From assembly GCF_900119705.1 (NCBI RefSeq), contig NZ_LT632322.1, positions 1-64,000 of the forward strand: DNA of 64,000 bases. The letters are read 5' to 3'. The DNA comes from Murdochiella vaginalis. Its GTDB lineage: Bacteria > Bacillota > Clostridia > Tissierellales > Peptoniphilaceae. The notes under the pieces were generated by a model. It was given only the letters and a program-made list of their open reading frames with translations, was not told the DNA's origin and did no database searches. Below are positions 38,367 to 47,823 of the stretch, piece by piece (position 1 is the first letter of the stretch; each line of letters begins with the position of its first letter). The position numbers and the translations under genes were made by a program.

Positions 38367-38942
38367 TTATGGTTGCATCGGCATCATGTCCGTTGCATTT
38401 CCCTGAACGCCCATGGTTTTTATAAAGAGCGTCTGCGGATCCGCAATTACCCAGCGATCATCGTCATATTTCACGTCGATATCAAGCGATGTTTCGTCCG
38501 TCTTAACGGTGGAAAGATCTAACTGCGAATAGTCCGGCTGACCATTCGGCCCGATAATGCTCATCATTTTGGACGCAAGATCCATCATATTGGGGGCTGT
38601 CACCTTATAAGTCAGCGTTCCTTCCGTCTTTCCTTTCTCGATCTCGCCACTCACGTAAGCGGCTTGCACCTTCGCAAAAACCGACTTGTACATATCCACT
38701 TGCTTCTTCACGTTGGGATCGTCCATGTTCAAACTTGAACTTTCCTTTTCAGCGCTCTGCTGCTTTTCGCGCATCTCCTTTGGCAGGAACTTGGCCATTT
38801 CCTTGGCATCCATCTTGGCAAACGCCTGAAAGAAGCCTTCGACAGTTGACTTGGCTTGTTCCGTGGGGGAGGCCTTGGCGCCGCACGCCGTCAGAATCAG
38901 CAACAAGATACAACCCCATACCATCCAAATCCGCTTTTTCAT
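38367..38942 (-). CDS. Secreted lipoprotein of unknown function
   Basis: A 191-aa exported lipoprotein. The signal peptide MKKRIWMVWGCILLLILTAC ends in the lipobox LTAC at Cys20. The mature part begins with PTEQAKSTVEGFFQAFAKMDAKEMAKF, typical of small NTF2-like or DUF4878-type lipoproteins, and ends with a YDDDRWVIADPQ strand pair as in that fold. No catalytic motif is visible. GAAGGAGG precedes the ATG. It lies just downstream of a remnant of the asnA 3' end, so before the island inserted it was probably the gene following asnA. Confidence 0.85.
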   Translation of the reverse strand: MKKRIWMVWGCILLLILTACGAKASPTEQAKSTVEGFFQAFAKMDAKEMAKFLPKEMREKQQSAEKESSSLNMDDPNVKKQVDMYKSVFAKVQAAYVSGEIEKGKTEGTLTYKVTAPNMMDLASKMMSIIGPNGQPDYSQLDLSTVKTDETSLDIDVKYDDDRWVIADPQTLFIKTMGVQGNATDMMPMQP

Positions 38943-38981
38943 AGGCCCTCCTTCTTGCTAGCGAGTTGTAGGTGCATCGTC

Positions 38982-39079
38982 CTACAACAGAGGAATACCC
39001 ATTTTTTGACACTCTGCAAGCGTTTCTTCGTCCCAGACACTCGCTTGAATTTCGCCGATGTGGGCCGCGCCGAGCAGGA
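38982..39079 (-). pseudogene. Left-hand remnant of the asnA 3' end
   Basis: The minus strand encodes LLGAAHIGEIQASVWDEET and then a C-terminus LAECQKMGIPLL with a TAG stop. The intact asnA at 52813-53814 has the same first part followed by QKECEKAGIKLL. The first 60 bp (39020-39079) match asnA at 58 of 60 positions, and both differences are synonymous. The last 12 codons have diverged. This is the expected left junction of an element inserted in the 3' part of asnA. Confidence 0.9.
39020..39079. repeat. Left 60-bp direct repeat of the island (attL-like)
   Basis: Matches 52851-52910 in the same orientation with two mismatches. It marks the left edge of the island. On its right, sequence similarity to asnA stops abruptly. 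Confidence 0.85.
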
Positions 39080-39842
39080 AGTGACGCTGAAAGAGAAGCT
39101 ACAAGCCACGCGCGATGCTCTGCAAAACGCCAAGGAGGAGCTTCAAAAGCCCTTTGATAAGGCTGAAGAACTGCAGGATAAGGTGCTGCGCCTGGCCGAA
39201 CTCAACAAACTTCTTGATATGGGCGAAGTGGAAGAACTCAAGAATCCTTCTCCGCTGCTCGAAGATGTCATGCGTACCATTATGGAATTTCGCAACCGAG
39301 AATATGATGAAAACAACACGGTGGACATGTTTGACACTCTCTATCTGGACTTGAAACATGTGGCCCTGGCCTATACGGAAACCGAAGACGGCCGGCACAG
39401 CATTCAGTACGAACTCAATCTGGAAGATAAGACCTGGACGCAGTACGTGGATGAGGTGGCGGTCGTCGTGGAAAGTTTTGTACGCGAAGGCGAAGAACAG
39501 ATCAACCCCCTGCGAAACATGAAAGACGAGATTGATCTCTCCGATTTCAGCGACTTGCTCTACATCGAAGAAAGTCAGCTCAATGATCTGATTCGGCGGA
39601 ACGAGAACGCTAGGTTTGTAGAAGATCTCCTGGCCAAAGATATGGACAACGATGGCATTCCCGACCGGAACGATAACGCCTTTCAGGACAGCGGCTATCT
39701 GGAGTCCACCTATGACGTGGATGAACGGATTAAAGAGCCGGAGGCAACGGAGAAGCCGTCGATCTTACAGCAGATTGCGGACTTCAAGGCCGAGGAACAG
39801 GATACGCCGTCCGGCGGACGGAGCAAGGAACAGGAAAGATGA
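39080..39842 (+). pseudogene. C-terminal remnant of a large conjugative-element protein
   Basis: An open frame of about 254 codons runs into the island edge without a start of its own. It begins VTLKEKLQATRDALQNAKEE, continues through RLAELNKLLDMG, and ends with an Asp-rich DMDNDGIPDRND segment and a charged tail. This pattern is familiar from the end of very large helicase/methylase proteins of Tn1549/CTn-type conjugative elements; the match is from memory. The 5' part was lost exactly at the asnA repeat, so the element is truncated there. A terminator follows. Confidence 0.7.
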
Positions 39843-39886
39843 AAAGGGCGGTGTGGCTTTCGGGCTGCACCGCTCTTATTTTTTTG
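39843..39886 (+). terminator. Terminator after the helicase remnant
   Basis: GGGCGGTG-TGGCTTTCGGGCTG-CACCGCTC followed by TTATTTTTTT. It separates the remnant from the restriction operon. Confidence 0.7.
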
Positions 39887-39915
39887 TTGAGAGCCATTTT
39901 TACATATGATATAGT
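39887..39915 (+). promoter_or_regulatory. Promoter of the restriction/NTPase operon
   Basis: -35 TTGAGA (39887-39892), a 17-bp spacer and -10 TATAGT (39910-39915) lie 57 bp before the HTH gene. Two direct repeats ATTCAGC at 39924-39930 and 39945-39951, 21 bp apart, fall in the leader and may be the operator for the HTH protein. Confidence 0.65.
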
Positions 39916-39972
39916 TTTATTGAATTCAGCGAAGAATGAATTATATTCAGCAATCAATGATGAGGAGTTCAC

Positions 39973-40191
39973 ATGTCGATCAGCTATAAAAAGCTTTGGA
40001 AAATTTTGATTGATAAAGATATGAAGAAAAAAGATCTCTGTGCAGCAGCTGGCATAAGTCATGCATCAATGGCTAAGCTCGGAAAGAACGAAAACTTGAC
40101 CACAGATGTCTTAGTCAAAATATGTTCGGCACTTGATTGCGATATAAGCGACATTATGGAAATTTCCAAGGATGAGGAGGAAGCGTTGTGA
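39973..40191 (+). CDS. Small XRE-family HTH regulator (possible C protein)
   Basis: A 72-aa Cro/C1-type DNA-binding protein that consists almost only of the helix-turn-helix domain (DMKKKDLCAAAGISHASMAKLGKNE for helices 2-3, given in part, and DVLVKICSALDCDISDIMEI after it). GAGGAG lies before the ATG. It is the first gene of the operon and overlaps the methyltransferase start by 4 bp. By position and size it resembles control (C) proteins of Type II restriction systems, which delay endonuclease expression. Autoregulation through the ATTCAGC repeats is inference. Confidence 0.88.
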   Translation: MSISYKKLWKILIDKDMKKKDLCAAAGISHASMAKLGKNENLTTDVLVKICSALDCDISDIMEISKDEEEAL

Positions 40192-42065
40192 GCAAAAAAA
40201 TTGATAAAACTGTTCGCATTAAGCCAATCCTTAAATGGGCGGGCGGAAAGACGCAACTCCTTCCTGATTTGCTACCTAAAACACCAGCATCATTCCGAAC
40301 CTACATTGAGCCTTTTTTTGGTGGTGGTGCGCTGTTTTTTGCATTACAACCTGAAAATGCCGTGATTGCAGATAGCAATCCGGAGATTATCAATGTTTAT
40401 CAACAGGTTGCTGACTCAGTTGATGAAGTAATTTCGTATCTTTCTCAATATCAAAATACGAGTGAGATGTTTTATGAAGTTAGAAACCAAGACTGGGAAA
40501 AGCTTAGCAAATCTGAGGCTGCAGCCCGGACAATCTATTTGAATAGAACTTGCTTTAATGGACTATATCGAGTTAACCGGAAGGGACAGTTCAATGTGCC
40601 CTATGGCAAATACAAAAATCCAACGATATGCGATGAAACAGGATTAAGAGCGGCATCATCGTTACTGAAACGAGCTCAAATTGTATGCGGTGATTATAAA
40701 GTTGTCTTGCGTGAATATGTAAAGCCAGGAGATTACGTCTTTCTAGATCCTCCATATTTACCTGTCTCTGAATATGCTGATTTTAAGAGATATACAAAGG
40801 AACAATTCTATGAAGAAGATCATCGTGAATTAGCTCAAGAAATAGAGCATTTGCGCGCTTTGGGATGTCATACCCTCCTTACAAATTCCAATCATCCCTT
40901 GGTTCATGAGCTTTATTCAGATTATCCGATAGAAGTTCTATCTACAAAACGCTTTATTTCAAGTAAAGGTAGTAGTCGGAAGGGTGAAGATGTCATCATT
41001 TCTATTCCGCCAATTATCAAATTTGATGGCGTTGAACTTGACAAAAATGTTGCATTATACCCAACAACTCGGTTCATGGGCTCTAAAAGGAAGCTGTTAA
41101 AAGAAATCTGGGGCGTTGCATCACGTTTTGAGTTTACGACGGTCATTGATCTGTTTTCGGGTTCAGGTATTGTAGGTTACATGTTCAAAGCCCAAGGAAA
41201 ACAAGTGTTAAGCAATGATTATATGGCTATGTCTGCCGTTTTTGCCAAAGCCATGATCGAGAATAATTCAGTAGTGTTGTCCGACGAAGAAGCTGAACAG
41301 CTTTTGCATAGTCCAGGAGAATATGACCACTTTGTTTCCAACACTTTTGCTGGACTCTATTTTTCTGATGAAGACAATGATCTTATTGATGTCCTTCGTA
41401 CAAATATTTGGGCTATGGATGATCCGTTCAAACAAGCCATTGCTCTGGCTGCACTGATTAGAGCATGCACAAAAAAAAGACCGCGCGGTATTTTTACGTA
41501 TACCGGACATCGATATGATGATGGCAGAAAAGATCTAAAAAAGTCACTGCGCAACCATTTCCTTGATGCAGTGAATGCGGTGAATAAAGCCGTATTTGAT
41601 AACGGGATGAAAAACCAATCTAAACGCGGAGACGCAATGGAGCTTCGGACGAAGCAAGCTGATTTAGTCTATATAGATCCTCCGTACTATTCACCGCTAT
41701 CAGACAATGAATATGTAAGACGTTATCACTTTGTTGAAGGTCTAGCCTGCGACTGGGAAGGCGTTAAGATACAAGAAAATACTCAAACTAAAAAATTCAA
41801 GTCATATCCTACGCCTTTTTCCACTAAGACAGGCGCAGCGGATGCTTTTGATCGGCTGTTTAAGAAATACAAAGACAGTATTTTAATCGTCTCGTATTCA
41901 TCGAATAGCCTGCCCACGAAGGATGAAATGGTTGCCTTATTGGCTAAACATAAGAATCATGTCGAGGTTATTCCCATAGATTATACGTATTCATTTGGGA
42001 ACCAGAAGGATGTAAAAACCAACAGGAATCGAGTCCAGGAATACCTATTTGTCGCGTTTAACTGA
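40188..42065 (+). CDS. Double-domain N6-adenine DNA methyltransferase
   Basis: A 625-aa fusion of two D12-class adenine methyltransferases. Domain 1 (about 5-285) is Dam-like: KWAGGKTQLL, EPFFGGGALF (SAM site) and VFLDPPYLP (catalytic, about 184-192). Domain 2 (about 290-625) has TRFMGSKRKLL, a second SAM site DLFSGSGIVGY (about 322) and YIDPPYYSPL (about 495). Both catalytic DPPY motifs are intact. Two fused domains are known from M.FokI, where each methylates one strand of an asymmetric site, as a Type IIS system needs. The GTG start overlaps the HTH gene stop (GTGA). The endonuclease gene begins 8 bp later. The recognition sequence is unknown. Confidence 0.93.
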   Translation: MSKKIDKTVRIKPILKWAGGKTQLLPDLLPKTPASFRTYIEPFFGGGALFFALQPENAVIADSNPEIINVYQQVADSVDEVISYLSQYQNTSEMFYEVRNQDWEKLSKSEAAARTIYLNRTCFNGLYRVNRKGQFNVPYGKYKNPTICDETGLRAASSLLKRAQIVCGDYKVVLREYVKPGDYVFLDPPYLPVSEYADFKRYTKEQFYEEDHRELAQEIEHLRALGCHTLLTNSNHPLVHELYSDYPIEVLSTKRFISSKGSSRKGEDVIISIPPIIKFDGVELDKNVALYPTTRFMGSKRKLLKEIWGVASRFEFTTVIDLFSGSGIVGYMFKAQGKQVLSNDYMAMSAVFAKAMIENNSVVLSDEEAEQLLHSPGEYDHFVSNTFAGLYFSDEDNDLIDVLRTNIWAMDDPFKQAIALAALIRACTKKRPRGIFTYTGHRYDDGRKDLKKSLRNHFLDAVNAVNKAVFDNGMKNQSKRGDAMELRTKQADLVYIDPPYYSPLSDNEYVRRYHFVEGLACDWEGVKIQENTQTKKFKSYPTPFSTKTGAADAFDRLFKKYKDSILIVSYSSNSLPTKDEMVALLAKHKNHVEVIPIDYTYSFGNQKDVKTNRNRVQEYLFVAFN

Positions 42066-42073
42066 GGAGAAAT

Positions 42074-44020
42074 ATGGACGAGAATATTTCAATTTGGCTT
42101 GTAGGCAATACCGGGTTAAGAAGTCCTAATCGTATTCAAGAAGGATTAAGGATTTTTGCTGAATCGTCGTATGTAGGTAATCTACGTGGACGAGAAAATG
42201 AAGTTGGTTTTATGAACCTTCTTAATGAAAAAGGAATTATTCAAAATGTGGCCGGCAAAGATTCCTCCGGAAGCCATGCTCGAAAATGGAGACTAATGTT
42301 TGCCAAACATGGGTTCATCTATCCTCAAATAAAAAAGAGTGATGGTTTTGAACAGTCGGAACTGGGCACACTGGATGAACTTACGCCTTTTGGAAGATCA
42401 TTTCTACAAGCCGATACGTTTCCCGCTGTCCAAGAATGTTATTTGCGAGCGATGAGTGTCGAGCAGTTTGAACTTCCAGATCATTCGGGATTGTTTTCGC
42501 CTCTAAGATGGATATTAGCAATCATGTTGGAACTGGAAAAACGCACGGGAACATCCGAGATGCAACGCATTGAATTTGCTCTCTGGGGGCATACAACCAA
42601 TCCTCTTTATGATGTCAATTGGGTCGTCGATCAGATTCTGGACCTGCGTGAAAGAAGATCTAAGGCTCCTGCTAAAAGAACTTTTGACAAGAAAGAAATT
42701 GCAGAGCGCAGTAAACATTATGATAAAAAGCCAGAGAATTTCCTTGACTATTCTGATATGAACATGCGTTATCTACGTATTACGGGTGTTCTGCAGAGAA
42801 AGGGACGAGGTTTAGTCATTGTTCCGTCAAAGCATCTATTGGTTGAACAGCTTGCTAAAAGTGTGCCAGGAAATATTACTCTGAAAAATGCGCTTTTTGA
42901 GTTGTGCACTGGCGCTCCACTTCCGTCTGACCATGCCGAGACTGCCATGGCCATTCTTCAGGACTTGATGAAACAGATGAAGGAACGGCACATTCTATTT
43001 GATATTTCTGATTTACCACTGGAAACAACAACTCAAATCAACATTGCTCGTCAAAGACTAGAAGACACGCTTTCAAAAACTGATGAGCTGACATACGCTG
43101 CCGAGCAAAAAGATCAATGGCGTGAAATTGCCGATTACATGTCCTTGCTGATAAAAGGTGGCGGAAAAATTGAATATGACGAAGATAACATCATTGAAGT
43201 ACCCAAAGATGAAACGCCGGCCTATCTGGAATGGACGCTTTGGCGTGCTGCCCTTGCAATAGATCACTTGCTGAACAAGCCCTACGAGGTGCGCGGATTC
43301 AAACTGGACTCTGACTATTTGCCTGTCTCAGCTGCCGGAGGCGGTAAGGGTGATCTCTACTGTGAATTCAATGATTTTACTATTCTAACTGAAGTTACAA
43401 TGTCTACTTCATCCAGGCAAGAAGCCATGGAAGGTGAACCTGTACGACGGCATGTCTCTGATGCAGTTCTGAATTATGACAAGCCAGTCTATGGCATGTT
43501 CATCGCGGTAAAAATTGACACTAATACGGCTGAGACTTTCCGCCATGGAGTCTGGTATGCAAAGGGTGACGAACAACAACGTTTGAATATTGTTCCGTTT
43601 ACTTTGGCCCAGTACAGGTCATATTTCATAAATATGTTTTCAACTGGGCAGGCACATCCGGGGAGCTTAGTAAGCTTGATTGATCTCTGCGCTCGGAAAC
43701 GAGATTGGATGGAGGCTCCTGCTTGGAAAGAATACATAGATTATGCTGTTAAATATCCTACAGATGCACATAGTGTTGAGGGTGAGCTATTGGTCGCTGA
43801 GAGCCCAGGGCATTATTTGATTAACAGTGATAGGCAATGGAAGTTCCCTTATGGAATATATTTTGGATCCAGGGTGAAAGAAAAGCATACTGGCCGTGTT
43901 GGATGTGTTGTTAGAGTTAATAAGAAGGACATATCTGTTGCCTTTCAAAGAGACGGTTTACCAGAAATCGTTTCTGTGGATGAAGATACCTTTCTAAAGA
44001 GCGGGTTCACGATTATTTAA
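42074..44020 (+). CDS. AlwI-family Type IIS restriction endonuclease
   Basis: A 648-aa protein that should cut unmethylated DNA at a fixed distance from a short asymmetric site. It begins IWLVGNTGLRSPNRIQEGL, the opening pattern of AlwI-family enzymes. It carries a PD-(D/E)XK-like core near residues 420-465: GGGKGDLYCEFNDFTIL, then LTEVTMSTSSRQEAMEGEPV and RRHV. The Glu-x-Thr-x-x form and the RRHV tail are as in AlwI, PleI and BstNBI relatives. About 130 residues after the core form an added C-terminal domain (SRVKEKHTGRVGCVVRV). GAGGAG precedes the ATG. Pairing with the two-domain methyltransferase supports the Type IIS assignment. Confidence 0.85.
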   Translation: MDENISIWLVGNTGLRSPNRIQEGLRIFAESSYVGNLRGRENEVGFMNLLNEKGIIQNVAGKDSSGSHARKWRLMFAKHGFIYPQIKKSDGFEQSELGTLDELTPFGRSFLQADTFPAVQECYLRAMSVEQFELPDHSGLFSPLRWILAIMLELEKRTGTSEMQRIEFALWGHTTNPLYDVNWVVDQILDLRERRSKAPAKRTFDKKEIAERSKHYDKKPENFLDYSDMNMRYLRITGVLQRKGRGLVIVPSKHLLVEQLAKSVPGNITLKNALFELCTGAPLPSDHAETAMAILQDLMKQMKERHILFDISDLPLETTTQINIARQRLEDTLSKTDELTYAAEQKDQWREIADYMSLLIKGGGKIEYDEDNIIEVPKDETPAYLEWTLWRAALAIDHLLNKPYEVRGFKLDSDYLPVSAAGGGKGDLYCEFNDFTILTEVTMSTSSRQEAMEGEPVRRHVSDAVLNYDKPVYGMFIAVKIDTNTAETFRHGVWYAKGDEQQRLNIVPFTLAQYRSYFINMFSTGQAHPGSLVSLIDLCARKRDWMEAPAWKEYIDYAVKYPTDAHSVEGELLVAESPGHYLINSDRQWKFPYGIYFGSRVKEKHTGRVGCVVRVNKKDISVAFQRDGLPEIVSVDEDTFLKSGFTII

Positions 44021-44065
44021 TGGTTGAAAGGCTGACGAATATTCTTATTACAGTGGGGAAAAGTT

Positions 44066-47000
44066 ATGACTGAGACTAATTATAAAGAGTTTAAATACAA
44101 GGCCTTACTTCCCGGCGTAGTTGAGCGTGACGAAAAATTTCAGTCATATGCTACAGCTATGGATCAAGCGTTTCAGAATTCAAAGATCCATAACATAGCA
44201 ATAACTGGAATCTATGGCGCTGGGAAAAGCAGTTTTTGGAAAACATATCTTCAAGACGACTCCAGTGTGGCCATTGAACGAAAGTCCAATGTCGGTAATA
44301 CAGTTACCATATCCCTTGCTGCATTTGAACAGGAAGAAAGCACACAAATCGCGTCTCAAGATCAGAACCAAGCAGCGATCGAAAAGCAAATTATCAACCA
44401 GCTTTTATTTCAGCTTGACCCGAAGAAAATATCCCGTAGCAAATATGCTGTAAAAATGCCGGAAGCGCATTGTGAAAAACTCTTGCTCGCACTAATGGTA
44501 TTAGCATTTGCAATTGGCGGTATGTTATTGTATTTTGCAAAGGACGTATTTGCGTCATTCCCAATCGCTTTCTCTACAACCCATTGGGTGTTATTTTATC
44601 GAGTTATATCGGCAATACTTATGCTGCTTCCATTAGTGTTTTTTTCTATTCGACTGATGAAACAATTACCATTCCAGCATGGAAAAATCAATTTCAAGGG
44701 TTTAGAAGCCGAAATCGGTGCTCCTGAAAAAGATGATGTGTTAAATAATAACATGCAAGAGCTTGTTTATCTGATTATTGCCGGACAAGTACAAACCATC
44801 GTTTTTGAGGATTTAGACCGTTTCAAGGATGTCAATTTATTCGTTAAATTGAGAGAGTTAAATTACCTTGTCAATGCACAGGTCAAGGCAACAAATGGAA
44901 AACCTATTCGCTTCGTTTATATGCTTCGAGACGACCTTTTGGAATCGAAAGACAGAACAAAGTTTTTCGACTTTATTCTTCCTATTATTCCAGCTATTGA
45001 TTCGCATAATTCCAAAGGGAAGATGCTAGAACTTTTTCAGAACGATGAAACGGAAACTGCATCTCTGCCATCAAGAGAGACGTTAGAAGCCTTATCGTTA
45101 TACATTGACGATATGCGCTTACTATTGAGCATACGAAACGAATACGAGATCTACCGACAAGTAATTGATCTAAAAGGAAGAAGACTGAAACCCGATAAGT
45201 TACTGGCGCTTGTAGTCCTAAAAAATGTTTTCCCTAAGGAGTTCAGTCGTCTACAGCAGGATACCGGATATATATATTCTCTGTTTTCTAAGATACAAAA
45301 CGAACGTGCTAAACAGGTCGAAGAGATTGAAAACGCCATCAAGGAACTGCAGTTGCGTCAAACAAACAAGAAAGAGTCAATCCCACGCAATGAAGCTCAA
45401 CTTATTTGTATGTATTTGCCTTTGCATTTCCAAATACAGCCGCAATTTACAACTAGTGGTAATACAGTATCAGAGATTCTTAGTGATTGGATAAAAGCGC
45501 CTACACAACATGCCTCTGTTATTCTGAATGACAGAGGGTATTCTTGTGACTTCAATCAGTTCATTGATTACTTATCCCAGAAAGATGAAAAGTTCAAAAT
45601 TCGCTGGGAAAGACATGACTCTAGACCAATTCTGGATCAAGTTGAAAACCTGCAAGAAGAAATCAATTCTCTTGAAGTTCAAAAATCACAGGTCGCGAAT
45701 ATGTATCTTTCTGAATTGTTAAGGATAAAATCAATTGGGAAACTGGAAGAATTTTTCACAACGCAAACTGTGAATATTACTAATGGCGGTGAAGAGCCAA
45801 TTATAAGTGATCATTATTTTAACCTCATACGTTTTTTGCTTCTAGAAGGGCTCATTGATGAAGCTTATCCGGATTATAAGGGCGTTTTTTATAAGAATTC
45901 TCTTGGCTCGAATGATTCCATTTTCTTAAGATCCTTACTCGAGAGGGCTTCACTTGACGCACATTTCCATTTGGACAATCCGGCGCTTGTCGCGGAAAGA
46001 TTAAAACCAAACGATTATTTTCGTTCGGAAACATTTAATCACGAGCTAATTGATTTTCTGCGTGGTAATAACAAGGGTGATGCACTGTCCAAAATCATTA
46101 ACACGGCACTCAAGAATAAGAACGAAACAGATATTCTGTCATACCTATCTGCTTTAGACCCATCCTCATTAACCAAGCTTATTCTCTGCTTGTTTCCCGT
46201 TTTTATTGACACAATTTTGGCCATCATTTCAACTGAGCATAAAAATACATTGCTTAATTATCGCATCTGCATAATTCTCTATGAACATCCGGAATTGATA
46301 AAAAATAATGTACCTGAGCTAACTGCATTTATTGAATCAAATAGTGATATACTTACAATGGAAGGATTGGACATAACAGCCAAATTCTTAGATGGATTAG
46401 AAAAAGAAGGCATCCGCTTCATTGATATCGACGGTCTTGATATCAAAAAGAAGATCGCGGAAACCCTTGCTCAAAAAGCCTTGGTTGTAATGAATTATCG
46501 TAATTTAGCACACCTTATGAGCATTATCCGACAATTGGAAAAGCATGAAATCAGGGTGATGTTCTTAAATGAATTACTAGATAATCCTTTATATGAGCTA
46601 TATCGTGCAGAGGTTCTTTCTTCTCCGGATTCTCTGATTCAGGCATATATTGATGATATTCAAAACTATAAAACAAAGGCCGAGCTTTCCGATAAACCCA
46701 TGCAGGAGATGCTGAATAGCATCCTTGCAGAGAAACTAAAACATGAACTGATTGCTTGCGTAAAGGCAACTGTAATTCAACTAAAAAACATCATTGATGC
46801 CTCATTGTGGGATCTAATGATTCAGCAAAAGTTGGTTCTTATTACACCGGAAAACATCCTGACGTATTGGGAAAAATACAATTACACTCCGACCATGGAA
46901 AATATGCTTAATCAATTTTATATAGACAACAATCATATGAAATTGCCGACAGGGTTGGCAAACAAATTGCTTAATAGGCCAACTATCGTCGAGAATTCCT

Positions 47001-47812
47001 TTAATGATGCCCTACAACAATCCAACACCAGTATTGAACTTTTGAGTTCTGAGATGCCGATAAATCGGGTTCTCACTTTGATTCAAAATAATAAATTGAA
47101 GCTAACGCTACAAAACTTCAATACTATTGTGAAGCATGAAGATAATGGCCTTTTCCTATCATATGTGGATTGTCAGAAAGATAATTTCCTCGCGTTCTTA
47201 CAAAACAATAATCTCATACAAATTCTGACACAAAGTCAAATAACGCTACTTATTGACAAACGAAGCTTGAGTGACAATAATCTGACTGTTTTATTACAGC
47301 AGACAGGGATGAAGATATCTCTGTTCAAAATACCTAACGCCACGCCATTCATGCGAAGATATATACTCAGCAACGCCTTCTGTGAGAAAGATATACCGCT
47401 TATTATTGAAACAGCATCCACACTAGATCTATGGCCAGAGTTTTTGAGTCTCCTTGCCAATGATACTTTTTTCGAGCAAACAAAAGGACACCTGTGGACT
47501 AGCAAATATATTGATGATTTACTCTCTGCAAGTGCACTAAATGAAGCGAGGAAAATAGATGTTCTGGAGCATATTATCACAAAGGCTTATGAACCTCATA
47601 AAATACGGACTAGAATTGAGAGAATTGATAAGGTAAGAAGTCTGGCCAATGTTTTTGATAATAAGAAGCCGAAAATTCAAGACGCTGATCAGTTAAAAAT
47701 TGCGTGTTCCTTGGAGAAAGTTAATATAGTTTCAATTTCTAAGAACGAAGACGGCGAGTCCTTAAACTTTAAACCTAAAGCCTTTCAAGCGTTACTAAAA
47801 GAGGAGGAATAA
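44066..47812 (+). CDS. YobI-like membrane-anchored P-loop NTPase
   Basis: A 1248-aa protein of the YobI/KAP-type P-loop group. Walker A GIYGAGKSS is at 48-56. Two membrane helices interrupt the NTPase domain at about 139-158 and 175-195, as in KAP NTPases. Walker B TIVFEDLDRF is at 244-253, followed by RFVYMLRDDLL (282-292). The remaining 850 residues are mostly helical and repeat-like with no domain I recognise. Such NTPases are suspected phage-defence sensors or effectors. It lies 45 bp after the endonuclease gene on the same strand with GGGGAAAAG before the ATG and no promoter or terminator between, so it is probably co-expressed with the Type IIS system. It is AT-rich. Confidence 0.85.
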   Translation: MTETNYKEFKYKALLPGVVERDEKFQSYATAMDQAFQNSKIHNIAITGIYGAGKSSFWKTYLQDDSSVAIERKSNVGNTVTISLAAFEQEESTQIASQDQNQAAIEKQIINQLLFQLDPKKISRSKYAVKMPEAHCEKLLLALMVLAFAIGGMLLYFAKDVFASFPIAFSTTHWVLFYRVISAILMLLPLVFFSIRLMKQLPFQHGKINFKGLEAEIGAPEKDDVLNNNMQELVYLIIAGQVQTIVFEDLDRFKDVNLFVKLRELNYLVNAQVKATNGKPIRFVYMLRDDLLESKDRTKFFDFILPIIPAIDSHNSKGKMLELFQNDETETASLPSRETLEALSLYIDDMRLLLSIRNEYEIYRQVIDLKGRRLKPDKLLALVVLKNVFPKEFSRLQQDTGYIYSLFSKIQNERAKQVEEIENAIKELQLRQTNKKESIPRNEAQLICMYLPLHFQIQPQFTTSGNTVSEILSDWIKAPTQHASVILNDRGYSCDFNQFIDYLSQKDEKFKIRWERHDSRPILDQVENLQEEINSLEVQKSQVANMYLSELLRIKSIGKLEEFFTTQTVNITNGGEEPIISDHYFNLIRFLLLEGLIDEAYPDYKGVFYKNSLGSNDSIFLRSLLERASLDAHFHLDNPALVAERLKPNDYFRSETFNHELIDFLRGNNKGDALSKIINTALKNKNETDILSYLSALDPSSLTKLILCLFPVFIDTILAIISTEHKNTLLNYRICIILYEHPELIKNNVPELTAFIESNSDILTMEGLDITAKFLDGLEKEGIRFIDIDGLDIKKKIAETLAQKALVVMNYRNLAHLMSIIRQLEKHEIRVMFLNELLDNPLYELYRAEVLSSPDSLIQAYIDDIQNYKTKAELSDKPMQEMLNSILAEKLKHELIACVKATVIQLKNIIDASLWDLMIQQKLVLITPENILTYWEKYNYTPTMENMLNQFYIDNNHMKLPTGLANKLLNRPTIVENSFNDALQQSNTSIELLSSEMPINRVLTLIQNNKLKLTLQNFNTIVKHEDNGLFLSYVDCQKDNFLAFLQNNNLIQILTQSQITLLIDKRSLSDNNLTVLLQQTGMKISLFKIPNATPFMRRYILSNAFCEKDIPLIIETASTLDLWPEFLSLLANDTFFEQTKGHLWTSKYIDDLLSASALNEARKIDVLEHIITKAYEPHKIRTRIERIDKVRSLANVFDNKKPKIQDADQLKIACSLEKVNIVSISKNEDGESLNFKPKAFQALLKEEE

Positions 47813-47823
47813 CAATAGTTTTC

